DNA of 64,000 nucleotides from Pseudomonas delhiensis (GCF_900187975.1 NZ_FZPC01000015.1:62001-126000); one strand, 5' to 3'. Shown: positions 33,062-42,614, counted from the stretch's first letter. The notes: generated by a model from the letters alone, not told the origin. A program made the numbers and translations.

Positions 33062-35350
33062 ATGAACCGCAACGCCACGCCCCCGCAGGCCCGCCAGGTC
33101 GTCCTGGCCAACGGCCTGGGGCTGACCCTGGTGCACGATCCGCAGGCCACCCGCGCCGCCGCCCTGGCGCGGGTGGCGGCCGGCAGCCATGACGAGCCGC
33201 GGGCGCACCCGGGGCTTGCGCATTTCCTCGAACACCTGCTGTTCCTCGGCGGCGCGCGCTTCGCCGCGGGCGAGCGGCTGATGCCCTGGGTTCAGGCGCG
33301 GGGCGGGCGGCTGAACGCCAGCACCTGGGCGCGCACTACCGACTACTTCTTCGAAGTGCCCGCCGCGGAGCTGGACGGCGGGCTGGCGCGCCTGCTCGAC
33401 ATGCTGGCCCGGCCGCGGTTGGAAGTTGGCGCGCAGCTCGGCGAGCGCGAGGTGCTGGAGGCGGAATACATCGCCCGCGCCAGCGATGCCGGCACGCTGA
33501 TCGACGCGGCCCTGGCCGCCGGGGTGGCCGAGGGGCATCCGCTGCGCCGCTTCGTGGCCGGCCGGCGCGCCAGCCTGGCGGTGGAGGAGGCGGGTTTCCA
33601 GGGCGCGCTGGGGGACTTCCATGGCGGCTTCTACCGGCCTGGCAATGTGCAGCTGTGGCTGCAGGGGCCGCAGTCCCTCGACGAATTGCAGGCCCTGGCC
33701 GCCCGGCACTGCGGGGATTGGCGGCCCGGCCCGGTGCCGCCCCGCGACCTGCCGCCGGCCCTGGCGCCGCTGGCCGGCGACAGGCTGCACCTGCGCCTGC
33801 CCGGTGCGCCGCGCCTGGTGCTGGGCTTCGCCATGGGCGAGCTGGATTCTGTTGCTGAGCAGACCTTCGACGCCCTGGCCGGCCTGCTGGCCGACGAGGC
33901 GGATGGCGGGTTGTTGGCCTGGCTGGGTGAGCGTGGACTGTGCGATGTGGCGAGCTTGCGGGTGGCCTACCGCGCGCCGGGGCAGGCGCTGCTGGCGGCG
34001 ACCTTCGAACTGGCGCAGGCGCGGGATGCCGCATTGGTCGAGGCGGCCTTCCTCGACTGGCTGCGGGCGTTGCGCGAGGGTGGCGGTGCTGCGTTGGTGG
34101 CGGACGAAGCACGGCAACTGCCTCCCCTGGAACAACTGCAGCGGCGGGCCCGGGGTCTGCCGGCGCCGGTCTCGCCGCAATGGCTGGCGGCGCTGGACGC
34201 TTCGCGCCTGGTCCGCCTGCTGGTCGCGGCGGATGCGCCGGGCCAGCCCGCCCGCGTAGCCGGCTTCGACCTGCACCTGGGGCGCAGCCCGGTCGAGCCC
34301 GTGGCCTTCGCTCCTCAGCCCTGGCGCTTCGCGGCGCCACCGGCGGCCAGCACGGCGGCGACGGGCTCGATTCATTTGCGTTGGCGCTTCCCGAGCGCGC
34401 CAGCCCATAGCCACTTCCTCGCCTTGCGCCACGGCCTGCGCCCGCTGGCCGGGCTGGCGCGGCGCAATGGCGTGAGTCTGCGCCTGGACGAGGAGGGCGC
34501 CGACTGGGCCCTGGACCTGCAAGGCCCGGCCGATCGCCTGGAAAGCTGCCTGGACAGCGCCCTGGCGCTGCTGGCCGAGCCCCCCGCGGTAGCGCTGGCC
34601 CAGGGGGATCGCCTGCTGTTGCGCGAGCGGCAGCAGAAGGCCGCCGAACTGCCGATCCGCCGCCTGCTCGACGCCTTGCCGGTCCAGTTGGCGGGGGAGG
34701 GTACGGCTTTGCCGGACTGGTCCTCGGCGCGCTGGGATGTGCTGGCGCGCAACGCCGAACCTCCCCGGCCAAGTCGGGTGCCCGGCCTGCTGGCGACGGA
34801 GCTGCTGCTGCCGCCAGCGCTGGTTCCGGGCCGCCATCGCTGCGACATGGCGGGCGAAGGCGAGTCGGCGCTGCTGCTGTTCTACCCGCTGCCAGGGCGG
34901 GATGCGCCGCAAGAGGCCGCCTGGCGCCTGCTGGCGCGCGAGCTGGAAGGCGGCTTCTACCAGCGCCTGCGCGTCGAGCTGAACCTGGGCTATGCGCTGT
35001 TCTGCGGTTTCCGCCAGGTCGCCGGCTGGCGCGGGCTGCTGTTCGCCGTGCAGTCGCCGCACGCCCGGCCGGACGCGCTGTTCGGCCACCTGCGCACCTT
35101 CCTGGAGGACGCCGCCATCTCCCTGGGCGAACTGCACGAGGCCCGCCTGCGCGACCTCGCCCACAGCCTGGCGAATGAGCCGGCCAGCGAGAACGCGGCC
35201 TGGCGCGACCAGCTCGCCGGCGTCGCCGCCGACCACGCGCAACGCGTGGCCGAGGCGGCCCGGCGCATGACCCGCGCCGACCTCCTGGCCGCCCACGCCG
35301 CCTTGCTGGGCGAGCAGGGCGGCAGCTGGCTGCTGACCAACCGCGCCTGA
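33062..35350 (+). CDS. pqqF: PqqF-like insulinase-family zinc peptidase
   Basis: A 762-residue M16 metallopeptidase. The inverted zinc motif HxxEH is H54-F-L-E57-H58 in AHFLEHLLFLGG, with the downstream ligand in EREVLEAEYIARASDAGTL. Length and the arrangement of two half-domains match Pseudomonas PqqF, which with PqqG or host peptidases trims the PqqA-derived peptide in PQQ synthesis. Context supports this: it is followed by the porin, FIST protein and ErcS'-type kinase in the order known from P. aeruginosa. No other pqq gene is in the window. Some alternation of codon style within the gene is visible but no frameshift. Confidence 0.86.
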   Translation: MNRNATPPQARQVVLANGLGLTLVHDPQATRAAALARVAAGSHDEPRAHPGLAHFLEHLLFLGGARFAAGERLMPWVQARGGRLNASTWARTTDYFFEVPAAELDGGLARLLDMLARPRLEVGAQLGEREVLEAEYIARASDAGTLIDAALAAGVAEGHPLRRFVAGRRASLAVEEAGFQGALGDFHGGFYRPGNVQLWLQGPQSLDELQALAARHCGDWRPGPVPPRDLPPALAPLAGDRLHLRLPGAPRLVLGFAMGELDSVAEQTFDALAGLLADEADGGLLAWLGERGLCDVASLRVAYRAPGQALLAATFELAQARDAALVEAAFLDWLRALREGGGAALVADEARQLPPLEQLQRRARGLPAPVSPQWLAALDASRLVRLLVAADAPGQPARVAGFDLHLGRSPVEPVAFAPQPWRFAAPPAASTAATGSIHLRWRFPSAPAHSHFLALRHGLRPLAGLARRNGVSLRLDEEGADWALDLQGPADRLESCLDSALALLAEPPAVALAQGDRLLLRERQQKAAELPIRRLLDALPVQLAGEGTALPDWSSARWDVLARNAEPPRPSRVPGLLATELLLPPALVPGRHRCDMAGEGESALLLFYPLPGRDAPQEAAWRLLARELEGGFYQRLRVELNLGYALFCGFRQVAGWRGLLFAVQSPHARPDALFGHLRTFLEDAAISLGELHEARLRDLAHSLANEPASENAAWRDQLAGVAADHAQRVAEAARRMTRADLLAAHAALLGEQGGSWLLTNRA

Positions 35351-35638
35351 CCCCCTCCAACCCTCCTTCCACCGCTGCCCGGGCATACCGCCCCGGGCAC
35401 GTACGCCTGCGACTTTGGTCCTGCGTCGCAAGGCCCGCTGCCAAGGTGCCGCTACCCCCGCGACCAAGGCGCCGAGCCTTGTGGTGGCCTGGTGCCATGG
35501 CCTTGCGCAGCGCTCCGGCAAGCCCCACGCAAGCAGCGGCGAAGCGCGCCCAAAGCAGCGTATGGCGCCGCGCAAGCCGTTTCGATAATCGCCTCCGCCA
35601 CGACCCCGAACGGTCATCCATCCCCTGCGGAGCGCGTC

Positions 35639-36835
35639 ATGAACAAGAACAACACCGCCATTCGCCGTTTCCTGCCCCTGGCCCTGGCCTCGCTGGGCAG
35701 CCTGGGCTGCCTGCCGGCCGTCGCCGACATCAAGCTGTACGACAAGGACGACACCACCTTCTCCACCGACGGCTACTTCAATGCCTTCTACGTCAACAGC
35801 GACGTGGACCGCGAGGGCGAGACCTACGACCGCCGCCAGTCGCGGGTGAAGATGGGCTTCCTGCCCAACTACATCGGTTTCAACTTCGGCAAGAAGATCG
35901 ACGGCCTGACCCTCACCGGGCGTTCCTCGTTCTGGGTGACCATCAACGACAGCGAGCAGGACGGCACCGACACCGCCATCGACGTGCGGCAGTTCTACGG
36001 CAACGTGGCCGGCGACTGGGGCGAGGTGCTGATCGGCAAGGACTTCGGCCTGTTCTCGCGTTCCAACATCTTCCTCGACGAGCTGCTGGCCGGCTTCGGC
36101 AACGCCAGCGACACCCTCGGCCTGGTGGATGGCAAGGGCGTGTCCTTCGGCAACATCGGCACCGGCTACCCGTACCCGTTCCCCACCTCGCAGATCACCT
36201 ACCGCAACAACAGCCTGGTGGACGGCCTGCGCGTGGCGGTGGGCATCATGGACCCGATCGACACCAACCAGATCGACAAGGACGCCAGCGACGGCCTGGA
36301 CGACAAGGCCTACCAGGACAACCCGCGCTACGAGAGCGAGATCAGCTACCAGTTCGACCTGGCCGGCGCGCAGATCTACAGCTGGGTCAACGGCGCCTAC
36401 CAGACCTCGAAGAACACCAACGACCAGGTCGACGACGTGACTTCCAAGGGCCTGGGCTACGGCATCCAGGCCAAGTTCGGCGGCGTGTCGCTGACCGGCT
36501 CGGGCTTCACCGCCAAGGGCATCAACCCCTTCTTCACCAACAACGCCGGCGAAGCGGCGCTGCGCGAGGTGGACAGCCGCGGCATGCTGCTGCAGGGCTC
36601 CTACAGCTGGGGCAAGAACCGCCTGGCGCTGTCCTACGGCAAGACCGAGGACGACGGCAACGGCCTGGGCAGCGCGGCCGACTACTCCACCCGCGGCATC
36701 GCCTACTTCCGCACCATCAACGACAACCTCAAGCTGGTGGCCGAGTACAACCAGTACGAGATCGACGGCCGCAAGGGCTCGCTGGTGAGCGAGGACACCG
36801 ACACCTTCGCGGTTGGCGCGGTACTGAACTGGTAA
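35639..36835 (+). CDS. Gram-negative porin-like protein
   Basis: A 398-residue protein with signal peptide MNKNNTAIRRFLPLALASLGSLGCLPAVA and then DIKLYDKDDTTFSTDGYFNAFYVN, the first strands of a general-porin barrel. It ends VGAVLNW with terminal aromatic. Strand pattern and DRRQSRVKMGFLPNYIGFNFGKK fit trimeric porins of the OmpC/Porin_4 type. A strong terminator follows. AAnAAnAA sequence in codons 2-5 suggests Crc control. It lies between pqqF and the FIST gene, so it may admit alcohols or other PQQ-dehydrogenase substrates. Confidence 0.86.
   Translation: MNKNNTAIRRFLPLALASLGSLGCLPAVADIKLYDKDDTTFSTDGYFNAFYVNSDVDREGETYDRRQSRVKMGFLPNYIGFNFGKKIDGLTLTGRSSFWVTINDSEQDGTDTAIDVRQFYGNVAGDWGEVLIGKDFGLFSRSNIFLDELLAGFGNASDTLGLVDGKGVSFGNIGTGYPYPFPTSQITYRNNSLVDGLRVAVGIMDPIDTNQIDKDASDGLDDKAYQDNPRYESEISYQFDLAGAQIYSWVNGAYQTSKNTNDQVDDVTSKGLGYGIQAKFGGVSLTGSGFTAKGINPFFTNNAGEAALREVDSRGMLLQGSYSWGKNRLALSYGKTEDDGNGLGSAADYSTRGIAYFRTINDNLKLVAEYNQYEIDGRKGSLVSEDTDTFAVGAVLNW
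35642..35652 (+). promoter_or_regulatory. Hfq/Crc CA motif in the porin start
   Basis: AACAAGAACAA directly follows the ATG and contains two overlapping AAnAAnAA matches. Confidence 0.6.
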
Positions 36836-36861
36836 TTCCCGAGCTCCTTTGGCAGCAATTG

Positions 36862-36898
36862 GGCGGGGCGACGGTGACGTCGGCCCGCCGTTTTTTTT
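36862..36898 (+). terminator. Rho-independent terminator of the porin gene
   Basis: Stem GGCGGG-g-CGAC / GTCG-g-CCCGCC with a 6-base loop, followed one base later by eight T residues. Confidence 0.93.
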
Positions 36899-36947
36899 GC
36901 AGGCAGGGCGGGCGGGGTCCATCCACGGCCTTCTGCGCGCGGCGGGC

Positions 36948-37231
36948 CATCGCGGACGGAGTCCGCTCCTACGCCAGTGCTTCCTGGAATCGTAGGAGCA
37001 ACTGTCTTGCCGGCTGCGCCGATGTGCTCTTCGTAGGAGCGAGCTTGCTCGCGAACAGGCTCCGCTGCGGGGCTTATTCGCGAGCAAGCTCGCTCCTACG
37101 AGAAGCAGTGCCCCCGGCAGGGTAGGAGCAGACTCCGTCCGCGATTCGGCGGATAACGCCGTAGGCGTTATGCGCCCTACGAAACTGAAGGGAGCGGGCC
37201 CTGCCCGCGAATCGCGCGCAGGGCGCGCTCC
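36948..37231. repeat. REP/REPIN-containing intergenic unit, copy 2
   Basis: This 513-bp gap (36836-37348) has no gene apart from the terminator. An inverted REP pair (37031-37055 and 37077-37101) is nearly identical, loop included, to 21737-21806. Around it are the GCGGACGGAGT element, a GGCGGATAACG repeat (37148-37181) and a second-type REP pair (37192-37231). Confidence 0.88.
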
Positions 37232-37348
37232 TGCGAACGACATGGAGCTACGCCTTTCGGAGGTCCCCGCCAGCACCCAAGTAGCATGGGGCCGCGCCGG
37301 GCGCCTTCGTAGAATGCTCGCGAGGTCAACCGGCGTTGAGGCAGGCGT

Positions 37349-38512
37349 ATGCAGGAAGGGCAGGGGGAAGGCGTGGTCAGGGGCATGTCCAGTGCCCGCG
37401 ACGCGGAGGCGGTGGCCCAGGACCTGGCGCGCCAGCTGATCCACCCGCACCTGGGCTTCGTGCTGTTCTTCTGTTCCGCCGAGCACGACCTGCCGGCCCT
37501 GGCCGCCGCCCTGGAGCAGTACTTCGGCGGCATCGAGCTGGTCGGCTGCACCACCGCCGGCGAGATCACCCCCCAGGGCTACGGCCGCGGCTGCGTCAGC
37601 GCGGTGGGCTTCGACGTGCGCAGCTTCGCCGTGGCCAGCGCGCTGATCGACGAGATGGAGCGCTTCAGCCTGATCGACGCGCAGCAGCTGGTGGAGGCCC
37701 TGGTGGCCGACTGCCGCAGCAGCGAGCTGGCGCCGATCAAGGACCACAGCTTCGCCCTGACCCTGCTCGACGGCCTGTCCAGCCGCGAGGAGGTGGTGCT
37801 GGCGGCGCTCAGCGCGGCGCTCGGCGCCATCCCGCACTTCGGCGGCTCGGCCGGCGACGACAACCACCTCACCCACACCCACGTCTACTACCAGGGCCAG
37901 TTCCACACCGGCGCGGCGGTGGTGCTGCTGTTCAACACCTGGCTCGACTTCGAGGTGTTCACCACCCACCACGTGGTGCCGCGCGGCGAGAAGCTGGTGG
38001 TGACCCGCGCCGACAGCGCCAGCCGCCGGGTGCTGGAGCTCAATGCCGAGCCGGCGGCCCTGGAGTACGCCCGGCTGGTCGGCGTGGAGCCCCAGGCGCT
38101 GAGCTTCGAGCTGTTCTCCCGCCACCCGCTGGCGGTGCGCATCAAGGACCAGTACTACGTGCGCTCCATCCAGCAGGTGCACGACGACTTCAGCCTGACC
38201 TTCTACTGCGCGGTGGAGAACGGCATCGTCCTCACCGCCATGAGCACCGGGCCCCTGCTGCCCAACCTGCGGGCGCAGTTCGCGCGCCTGCACGAACGCC
38301 TCGGCCCGCCGCTGCTGACCATCGGCTGCGACTGCTTCCTGCGCCGCCTGGAGCTGGAAGTGGCGGGCGACACCGCAGCCACCGCCGAGTTTCTCCGCCA
38401 CCAGCAGGTGATCGGCTTCAACACCTACGGAGAGCAATTCAATGGCATGCACATCAACCAGACCTTCACCGGTGTCGCCATTGGCCGTCCCCGTGGCGGC
38501 GCAGCCGGCTGA
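37349..38512 (+). CDS. FIST-domain protein
   Basis: A 387-residue protein with FIST N (about 30-210: GFVLFFCSAEHDLPALAAALEQYFGGIELVGCTTAGEITPQGY, GGSAGDDNHLTHTHVYY) and FIST C (about 215-370). FIST domains are putative small-ligand sensors near signalling proteins. GAGG lies seven bases before ATG 37349; ATG 37385 is an alternative. The next gene, a hybrid histidine kinase, starts inside it, so the two are coupled and probably form a sensory pair, as in the ercS' locus of P. aeruginosa. Confidence 0.9.
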   Translation: MQEGQGEGVVRGMSSARDAEAVAQDLARQLIHPHLGFVLFFCSAEHDLPALAAALEQYFGGIELVGCTTAGEITPQGYGRGCVSAVGFDVRSFAVASALIDEMERFSLIDAQQLVEALVADCRSSELAPIKDHSFALTLLDGLSSREEVVLAALSAALGAIPHFGGSAGDDNHLTHTHVYYQGQFHTGAAVVLLFNTWLDFEVFTTHHVVPRGEKLVVTRADSASRRVLELNAEPAALEYARLVGVEPQALSFELFSRHPLAVRIKDQYYVRSIQQVHDDFSLTFYCAVENGIVLTAMSTGPLLPNLRAQFARLHERLGPPLLTIGCDCFLRRLELEVAGDTAATAEFLRHQQVIGFNTYGEQFNGMHINQTFTGVAIGRPRGGAAG

Positions 38513-41069
38513 GCTGCAGGCGCGCATCGAGGCGCTCGAGCGCGACAAGCTCAAGCTGCAGCGCATCAACACCGCGCTGATCGAGCGCATCGAGTCCAGC
38601 GCCTCGCGCGGCGACGGCGCCTACGGGGCCTTCCAGCACTCGGTGGTGCTGGCCGAGCAGGTGCGCGAACGCACCGACGCCCTGAGCCAGGCCATGGCCG
38701 AGCTGAAGTCCAGCAACCAGCTGCTCAGCGATGCCCGCCTGCGCGCCGAGACCGCCCACCAGCACCTGCTGGACGCCATCGAGAGCATCTCCGACGCCTT
38801 CGTGCTGTTCGACCCGCAGCAGCGCATCGTGCTGTTCAACGAACGCTTCCGCGCGCTCTGGGCGCCCACCCGCGCGCGCCTGGGCGCCGGCACCCGGCTG
38901 AGCGAAGTGCGCCGCCTGGCGCAGAGCAGCGGGCTGATAGTCGAGGAGCAGCGCAGCAGCGACGACGAACACACCCTCTACCGCCTGCGCAACGACCGCT
39001 GGGTGCGCATGAGCGAGCGGCCGACCCGCGACGGCGGCCTGGTGGTGCTCTACACCGACATCACCGAGATCAAGCTCAGCGAGACCGCGCGCCGCGAACA
39101 GGCGGTGGCGCAGAAGTCGCACCTGCTGCAGCGCGCCGTGGACAACCTGTCCCAGGGCGTGGCCATGGTCGGCGCCGAGGGCACGCTGGAGCTGTGGAAC
39201 CGGCGCTTCCTGGAACTCTGCGGGCTGGCGCCGATCGGCGCGCACCGGCCCTTCGCCGACGTCATGGGCGAGAGCGGCCTGCCGCTGCTCACCCCGCGCA
39301 GCCGCGACGCTTCCGGCGCGCCCCTGGCGGCCCTGGAGCAGCGCCTGTTCGACGGCCGCATGCTGGAGATCCGCACCCATGCGCTGCCCACCGGCGGCTT
39401 CGTCAACACCTTCACCGACATCACCGAGCGCTACCGCCACGCCGAGGCGCTGCGCGAGAGCGAACGCTGGATCCGCCTGATCACCGACCAGGTGCCGGCG
39501 CTGATCGCCTACCTCAGCGCCGACCTCAACTACGAATTCACCAACAAGGTCTACGAGCAGTGGTACCGCTGGCCCAGCGGCTCGATGCTCGGGCGCAACC
39601 TGCGCGACGTGCACGGCGCCGAGCACTGCCAGCGCCTGGAGCCCTACTTCGAGCGGGCGCTGTCGGGCGAGAGCGTGACCTTCGAGATCGCCGAGACCAA
39701 CCTCGCCGGGCAGGAGCGCTACATGCAGCGTTCCTACGTGCCCAACCGCCAGGCCGACGGCCAGGTCGCCGGGCTCTTCGTGCTGATCCGCGACATCACC
39801 GAGCGCCGCCGCACCGCCGAGGCCCTGCACCAGGCCTACCAGAACCTGGAGCAGCGGGTGCGCGAGCGCACCGCCGAGCTGACCAGCCTGAACGACCAGC
39901 TCAAGCGCGAGATCGACGAGCGCAGCCAGGTCGAGGCGCGCCTGCGCGAGGCCAAGCGCGAGGCCGAGCAGGCCAACCTGTCGAAGACCAAGTTCCTCGC
40001 CGCCGTCAGCCACGACCTGCTGCAGCCGCTGAACGCCGCGCGGCTGTTCACCAGCGCCCTGCAGGAACGCGGCGGCGACGGCCTGGTGCGCAACATCAGC
40101 CACTCGCTGGAGGACGTGGAGAACCTGCTGGGCACCCTGGTGGACATCTCCAAGCTCGACGCCGGGGTGATCAAGCCGGACATCGCGCCCTTCGAGGTCA
40201 GCGAGCTGCTCGGCAACCTCGCCGCCGAATACCGCCAGGTGGCCGCCAGCGAGGGCCTGCGCCTGGACTACGTGGCCTGCGGCGCCCAGGTGCGCAGCGA
40301 CATGCAACTGCTGGCGCGGATCCTGCGCAACCTGCTGTCCAACGCCATCCGCTACACCCCCAGCGGGCGCGTGCTGCTGGGCTGCCGACGGCGCCGGCAG
40401 AGCCTGTGGATCGAGGTCTGGGACACCGGCATGGGCATCCCCGCCGACAAGCTCGGCGAGATCTTCCAGGAGTTCAAGCGCGGCGACACCCAGCGCTCCA
40501 ACCAGGACCGCGGCCTGGGCCTGGGGCTGGCCATCGTCGAGAAGATCGCGCGCATGCTCGGCCACCGCATCCAGGTCGGCTCGGTGCCCGGCAAGGGCTC
40601 GCGCTTCGCCGTCGAGGTGCCCCTGGCCCGCCGCGTGGCCCGCACCCGGCCGGAGCCGGCGCAGCAGGCCGAGCACCTGGTGGAGCGCCTGCGCGGCTCG
40701 CGGGTGTGGGTGCTGGACAACGACGCGGCCATCTGCGCCGGCATGCGCACGCTGCTGGAGGCCTGGGGCTGCCGGGTGGTCACGGCGCTGTCGGAAGAGG
40801 ACCTGGCGCGCCAGGTGGACAACTTCCACGCCGAGTCCGACCTGCTGATCGTCGACTACCACCTGGACGACGGCTGCAACGGCGTGGACGCGGTGGCCTC
40901 GATCAACGCCCGCCGCGGCACGCCGCTGCCGGCGCTGATGATCACCGCCAACTACAGCAACGAACTCAAGCAGCAGGTGCGCGAGCTGGGCCATACGCTG
41001 ATGCACAAGCCGGTCAGGCCGATGAAGCTGAAGACGGCGTTGTGCCATTTGATGGACAGGGCGGGGTGA
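38442..41069 (+). CDS. ercS': ErcS'/NahK-type hybrid histidine kinase
   Basis: An 875-residue cytosolic kinase without membrane segments. An N-terminal coiled coil (about 20-120) leads to PAS-type domains (about 110-200, 225-330, 345-450), another coiled coil, the H-box FLAAVSHDLLQPLNAARLF (His near 522), an ATPase domain (DTGMGIP, GLGLGLAIV) and a C-terminal receiver with Asp in LLIVDYHLDDG. It overlaps the FIST gene by 71 bases and has GGAGAG as ribosome site inside it. Gene order matches the ethanol-oxidation regulators of P. aeruginosa. It likely feeds phosphate to ErbR; there is no own output domain. Confidence 0.9.
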   Translation: MACTSTRPSPVSPLAVPVAAQPAELQARIEALERDKLKLQRINTALIERIESSASRGDGAYGAFQHSVVLAEQVRERTDALSQAMAELKSSNQLLSDARLRAETAHQHLLDAIESISDAFVLFDPQQRIVLFNERFRALWAPTRARLGAGTRLSEVRRLAQSSGLIVEEQRSSDDEHTLYRLRNDRWVRMSERPTRDGGLVVLYTDITEIKLSETARREQAVAQKSHLLQRAVDNLSQGVAMVGAEGTLELWNRRFLELCGLAPIGAHRPFADVMGESGLPLLTPRSRDASGAPLAALEQRLFDGRMLEIRTHALPTGGFVNTFTDITERYRHAEALRESERWIRLITDQVPALIAYLSADLNYEFTNKVYEQWYRWPSGSMLGRNLRDVHGAEHCQRLEPYFERALSGESVTFEIAETNLAGQERYMQRSYVPNRQADGQVAGLFVLIRDITERRRTAEALHQAYQNLEQRVRERTAELTSLNDQLKREIDERSQVEARLREAKREAEQANLSKTKFLAAVSHDLLQPLNAARLFTSALQERGGDGLVRNISHSLEDVENLLGTLVDISKLDAGVIKPDIAPFEVSELLGNLAAEYRQVAASEGLRLDYVACGAQVRSDMQLLARILRNLLSNAIRYTPSGRVLLGCRRRRQSLWIEVWDTGMGIPADKLGEIFQEFKRGDTQRSNQDRGLGLGLAIVEKIARMLGHRIQVGSVPGKGSRFAVEVPLARRVARTRPEPAQQAEHLVERLRGSRVWVLDNDAAICAGMRTLLEAWGCRVVTALSEEDLARQVDNFHAESDLLIVDYHLDDGCNGVDAVASINARRGTPLPALMITANYSNELKQQVRELGHTLMHKPVRPMKLKTALCHLMDRAG

Positions 41070-41085
41070 GGCTGGCGTTGTACCT

Positions 41086-41188
41086 GTAGGAGTGCGCCCT
41101 GCGCGCGAAAATCGCGGGCAGGGCCCGCTCCTACATGGGAATGGTGGGTGGGGCGGGTAGGGCGGATAACCGTTCGCGGTTATCCGCC
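41086..41188. repeat. REP-type pair and GGCGGATAACCG repeat
   Basis: An inverted pair GTAGGAGTGCGCCC ... GGGCCCGCTCCTAC (41086-41134) is followed by a palindromic GGCGGATAACCGTTCGCGGT unit (41157-41188) of the family also found at 37148, 49999, 55815, 55858 and 55989. Confidence 0.8.
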
Positions 41189-41210
41189 GTTGGTTGGGCC
41201 GTGGTGGTGA

Positions 41211-41677
41211 AGGTTCGACTTCGGCGCAGGGGTTGGGTCCGCAACCCTCTCCCCAGCCCTCTCCCTGAAGGGAGAGGGGGCAGTCCGTGCAGCCGATGGT
41301 TTTCGTGCCATCCGGCAACACCGGCGTGGCCGGCGAGCGCCGAAATCACACTTCACGCCGAACGGTCCCCTCTCCCTTCAGGGAGAGGGTTAGGGAGAGG
41401 GAGCGAGGGTGGGTTTGGCAGTGGAGTAGCAGGTCTGTAGTGGTCGCGTAATAACGGATCAGGTTCGACTTTGGCGCAGGGGTTGGGTCCGCAACCCTCT
41501 CCCCAGCCCTCGGCTGCGCGCCCCGCCCTGAAGGGAGAGGGGGCTATCCGTGCCGCCGGTGGTTTTCGTGCCACCCGGCAACACCGGCGTGGCCGGCGAG
41601 CGCCGAAATCACACTTCACGCCGAACGGTCCCCTCTCCCTTCAGGGAGAGGGTTAGGGAGAGGGAACGGAGGTTGGT
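41211..41677 (+). repeat. Tandem duplication of a ~210-bp non-coding unit
   Basis: Segments 41211-41416 and 41461-41677 are near-identical, for example GGTTGGGTCCGCAACCCTCT, CACCGGCGTGGCCGGCGAGC and AATCACACTTCACGCCGAAC, and each ends with CCCTCTCCCTTCAGGGAGAG palindromes. They differ by small substitutions and a short insertion. No gene with start signals lies in 41070-41744. Confidence 0.85.
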
Positions 41678-41704
41678 TCAGCAGCGGAGTCACCGGGAAG
41701 CCGG

Positions 41705-41730
41705 TTCGCGAGCAAGCTCGCTCCTACGAA
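41705..41730 (-). repeat. Single REP element
   Basis: GGTTCGCGAGCAAGCTCGCT followed by CCTACGA, the same REP family in reverse orientation, 15 bp before the EamA stop codon. Confidence 0.82.
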
Positions 41731-41744
41731 AAGCCAACCAGTGC

Positions 41745-42605
41745 TCAGGCCCGCTGCACAGTCGGCGCGCGAACCTTGGCGCGCAGGATCAGCGCAATCC
41801 CGCCCAGCACCGCACAAGACACCAGCAACAACCGCACCCCGATATGCTCCCCCAGCACCAGCGCCCCGGACAACGCCGCCAGCACCGGCACGCTCAACTG
41901 CACCGACGCCGCCTGGATCGCCGACAAGCCCGGCAGCGCCGCATACCAGATGGCATAGCCAATCCCCGAGGCCAGCGCCCCGGACAGCACCGCGTAGACG
42001 ACCCCAGGCACATCCGCGCGCAACTGGCCATGGAACACCAGGGCGAGCGCGGCCGCGAAGGCTATTGCGCGGACGAAGTTGCCGGTGGTCACCGCCAGCG
42101 GATCGCCCGCGTTGCGCCCCAGCAGCGAGTACAGGCCCCAGGCCACGCCCGACAACAGCATCAGCAGGGCGCCGGCCAGCGGCGGCGCGCCGGCGCCGGG
42201 CAGCAGTTGCACCAGCAGGCCGCCCAGGGCCAGGCCGAAGCCCAGCAGGGCCTGGCCGGCCAGGCGTTCGCCGTGCAGCAGGCCGACCACCAGCATGGTC
42301 ACCTGCACCGCGCCGAACAGCAGCAGCGCGCCGGTTCCGGCGTCCAGTTGCACGTAGGCATAGGAGAAGGCCGCGGCGTAGGTGAACAGCGCCGCCGCCG
42401 CCCGCCAGTTGCCGCGGGCCTGGCCGGCCCGGCCGCGCAGGCGCAGCAGCAGGCCGAGCATCAGCGCGCCGGAGAGGATGCGCACCCCGGTGAAGCTCAC
42501 CGCATCGAGCTGGGTGGCCTTGAGCGCCAGGCGGCAGAGCAGCGAGTTGCCGGCGAACGCCAGCATGGCCAGGGCGGTCAGCAACAGGGTGCGCGAAGCG
42601 GGCAT
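41745..42605 (-). CDS. EamA/DMT-superfamily transporter
   Basis: A 286-residue membrane protein with about ten hydrophobic helices in two EamA repeats (LLLTALAMLAFAGNSLLCRLAL...; LLMLLSGVAWGLYSLLGRNAGDPLAVTTGNFVRA...). It would move a small metabolite across the inner membrane; the substrate is unknown. It lies 9 bp after erbR on the same strand and may be co-transcribed. The same neighbour occurs between ercS' and erbR in P. aeruginosa. Confidence 0.88.
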   Translation of the reverse strand: MPASRTLLLTALAMLAFAGNSLLCRLALKATQLDAVSFTGVRILSGALMLGLLLRLRGRAGQARGNWRAAAALFTYAAAFSYAYVQLDAGTGALLLFGAVQVTMLVVGLLHGERLAGQALLGFGLALGGLLVQLLPGAGAPPLAGALLMLLSGVAWGLYSLLGRNAGDPLAVTTGNFVRAIAFAAALALVFHGQLRADVPGVVYAVLSGALASGIGYAIWYAALPGLSAIQAASVQLSVPVLAALSGALVLGEHIGVRLLLVSCAVLGGIALILRAKVRAPTVQRA

Positions 42606-42614
42606 GGGCGCTCC

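Noticed and set aside
36948-37231. CRISPR array
   Set aside because: Repeats are inverted REP pairs with no regular spacer length and no cas genes nearby.
33005-38590. Long minus-strand open frame across pqqF, porin and FIST genes
   Set aside because: It spans several well-supported plus-strand genes, a terminator and REP elements, and has no recognisable domain; a GC artefact.
41211-41677. CRISPR or IS element ends
   Set aside because: Only two long units, no spacers of uniform size and no transposase.
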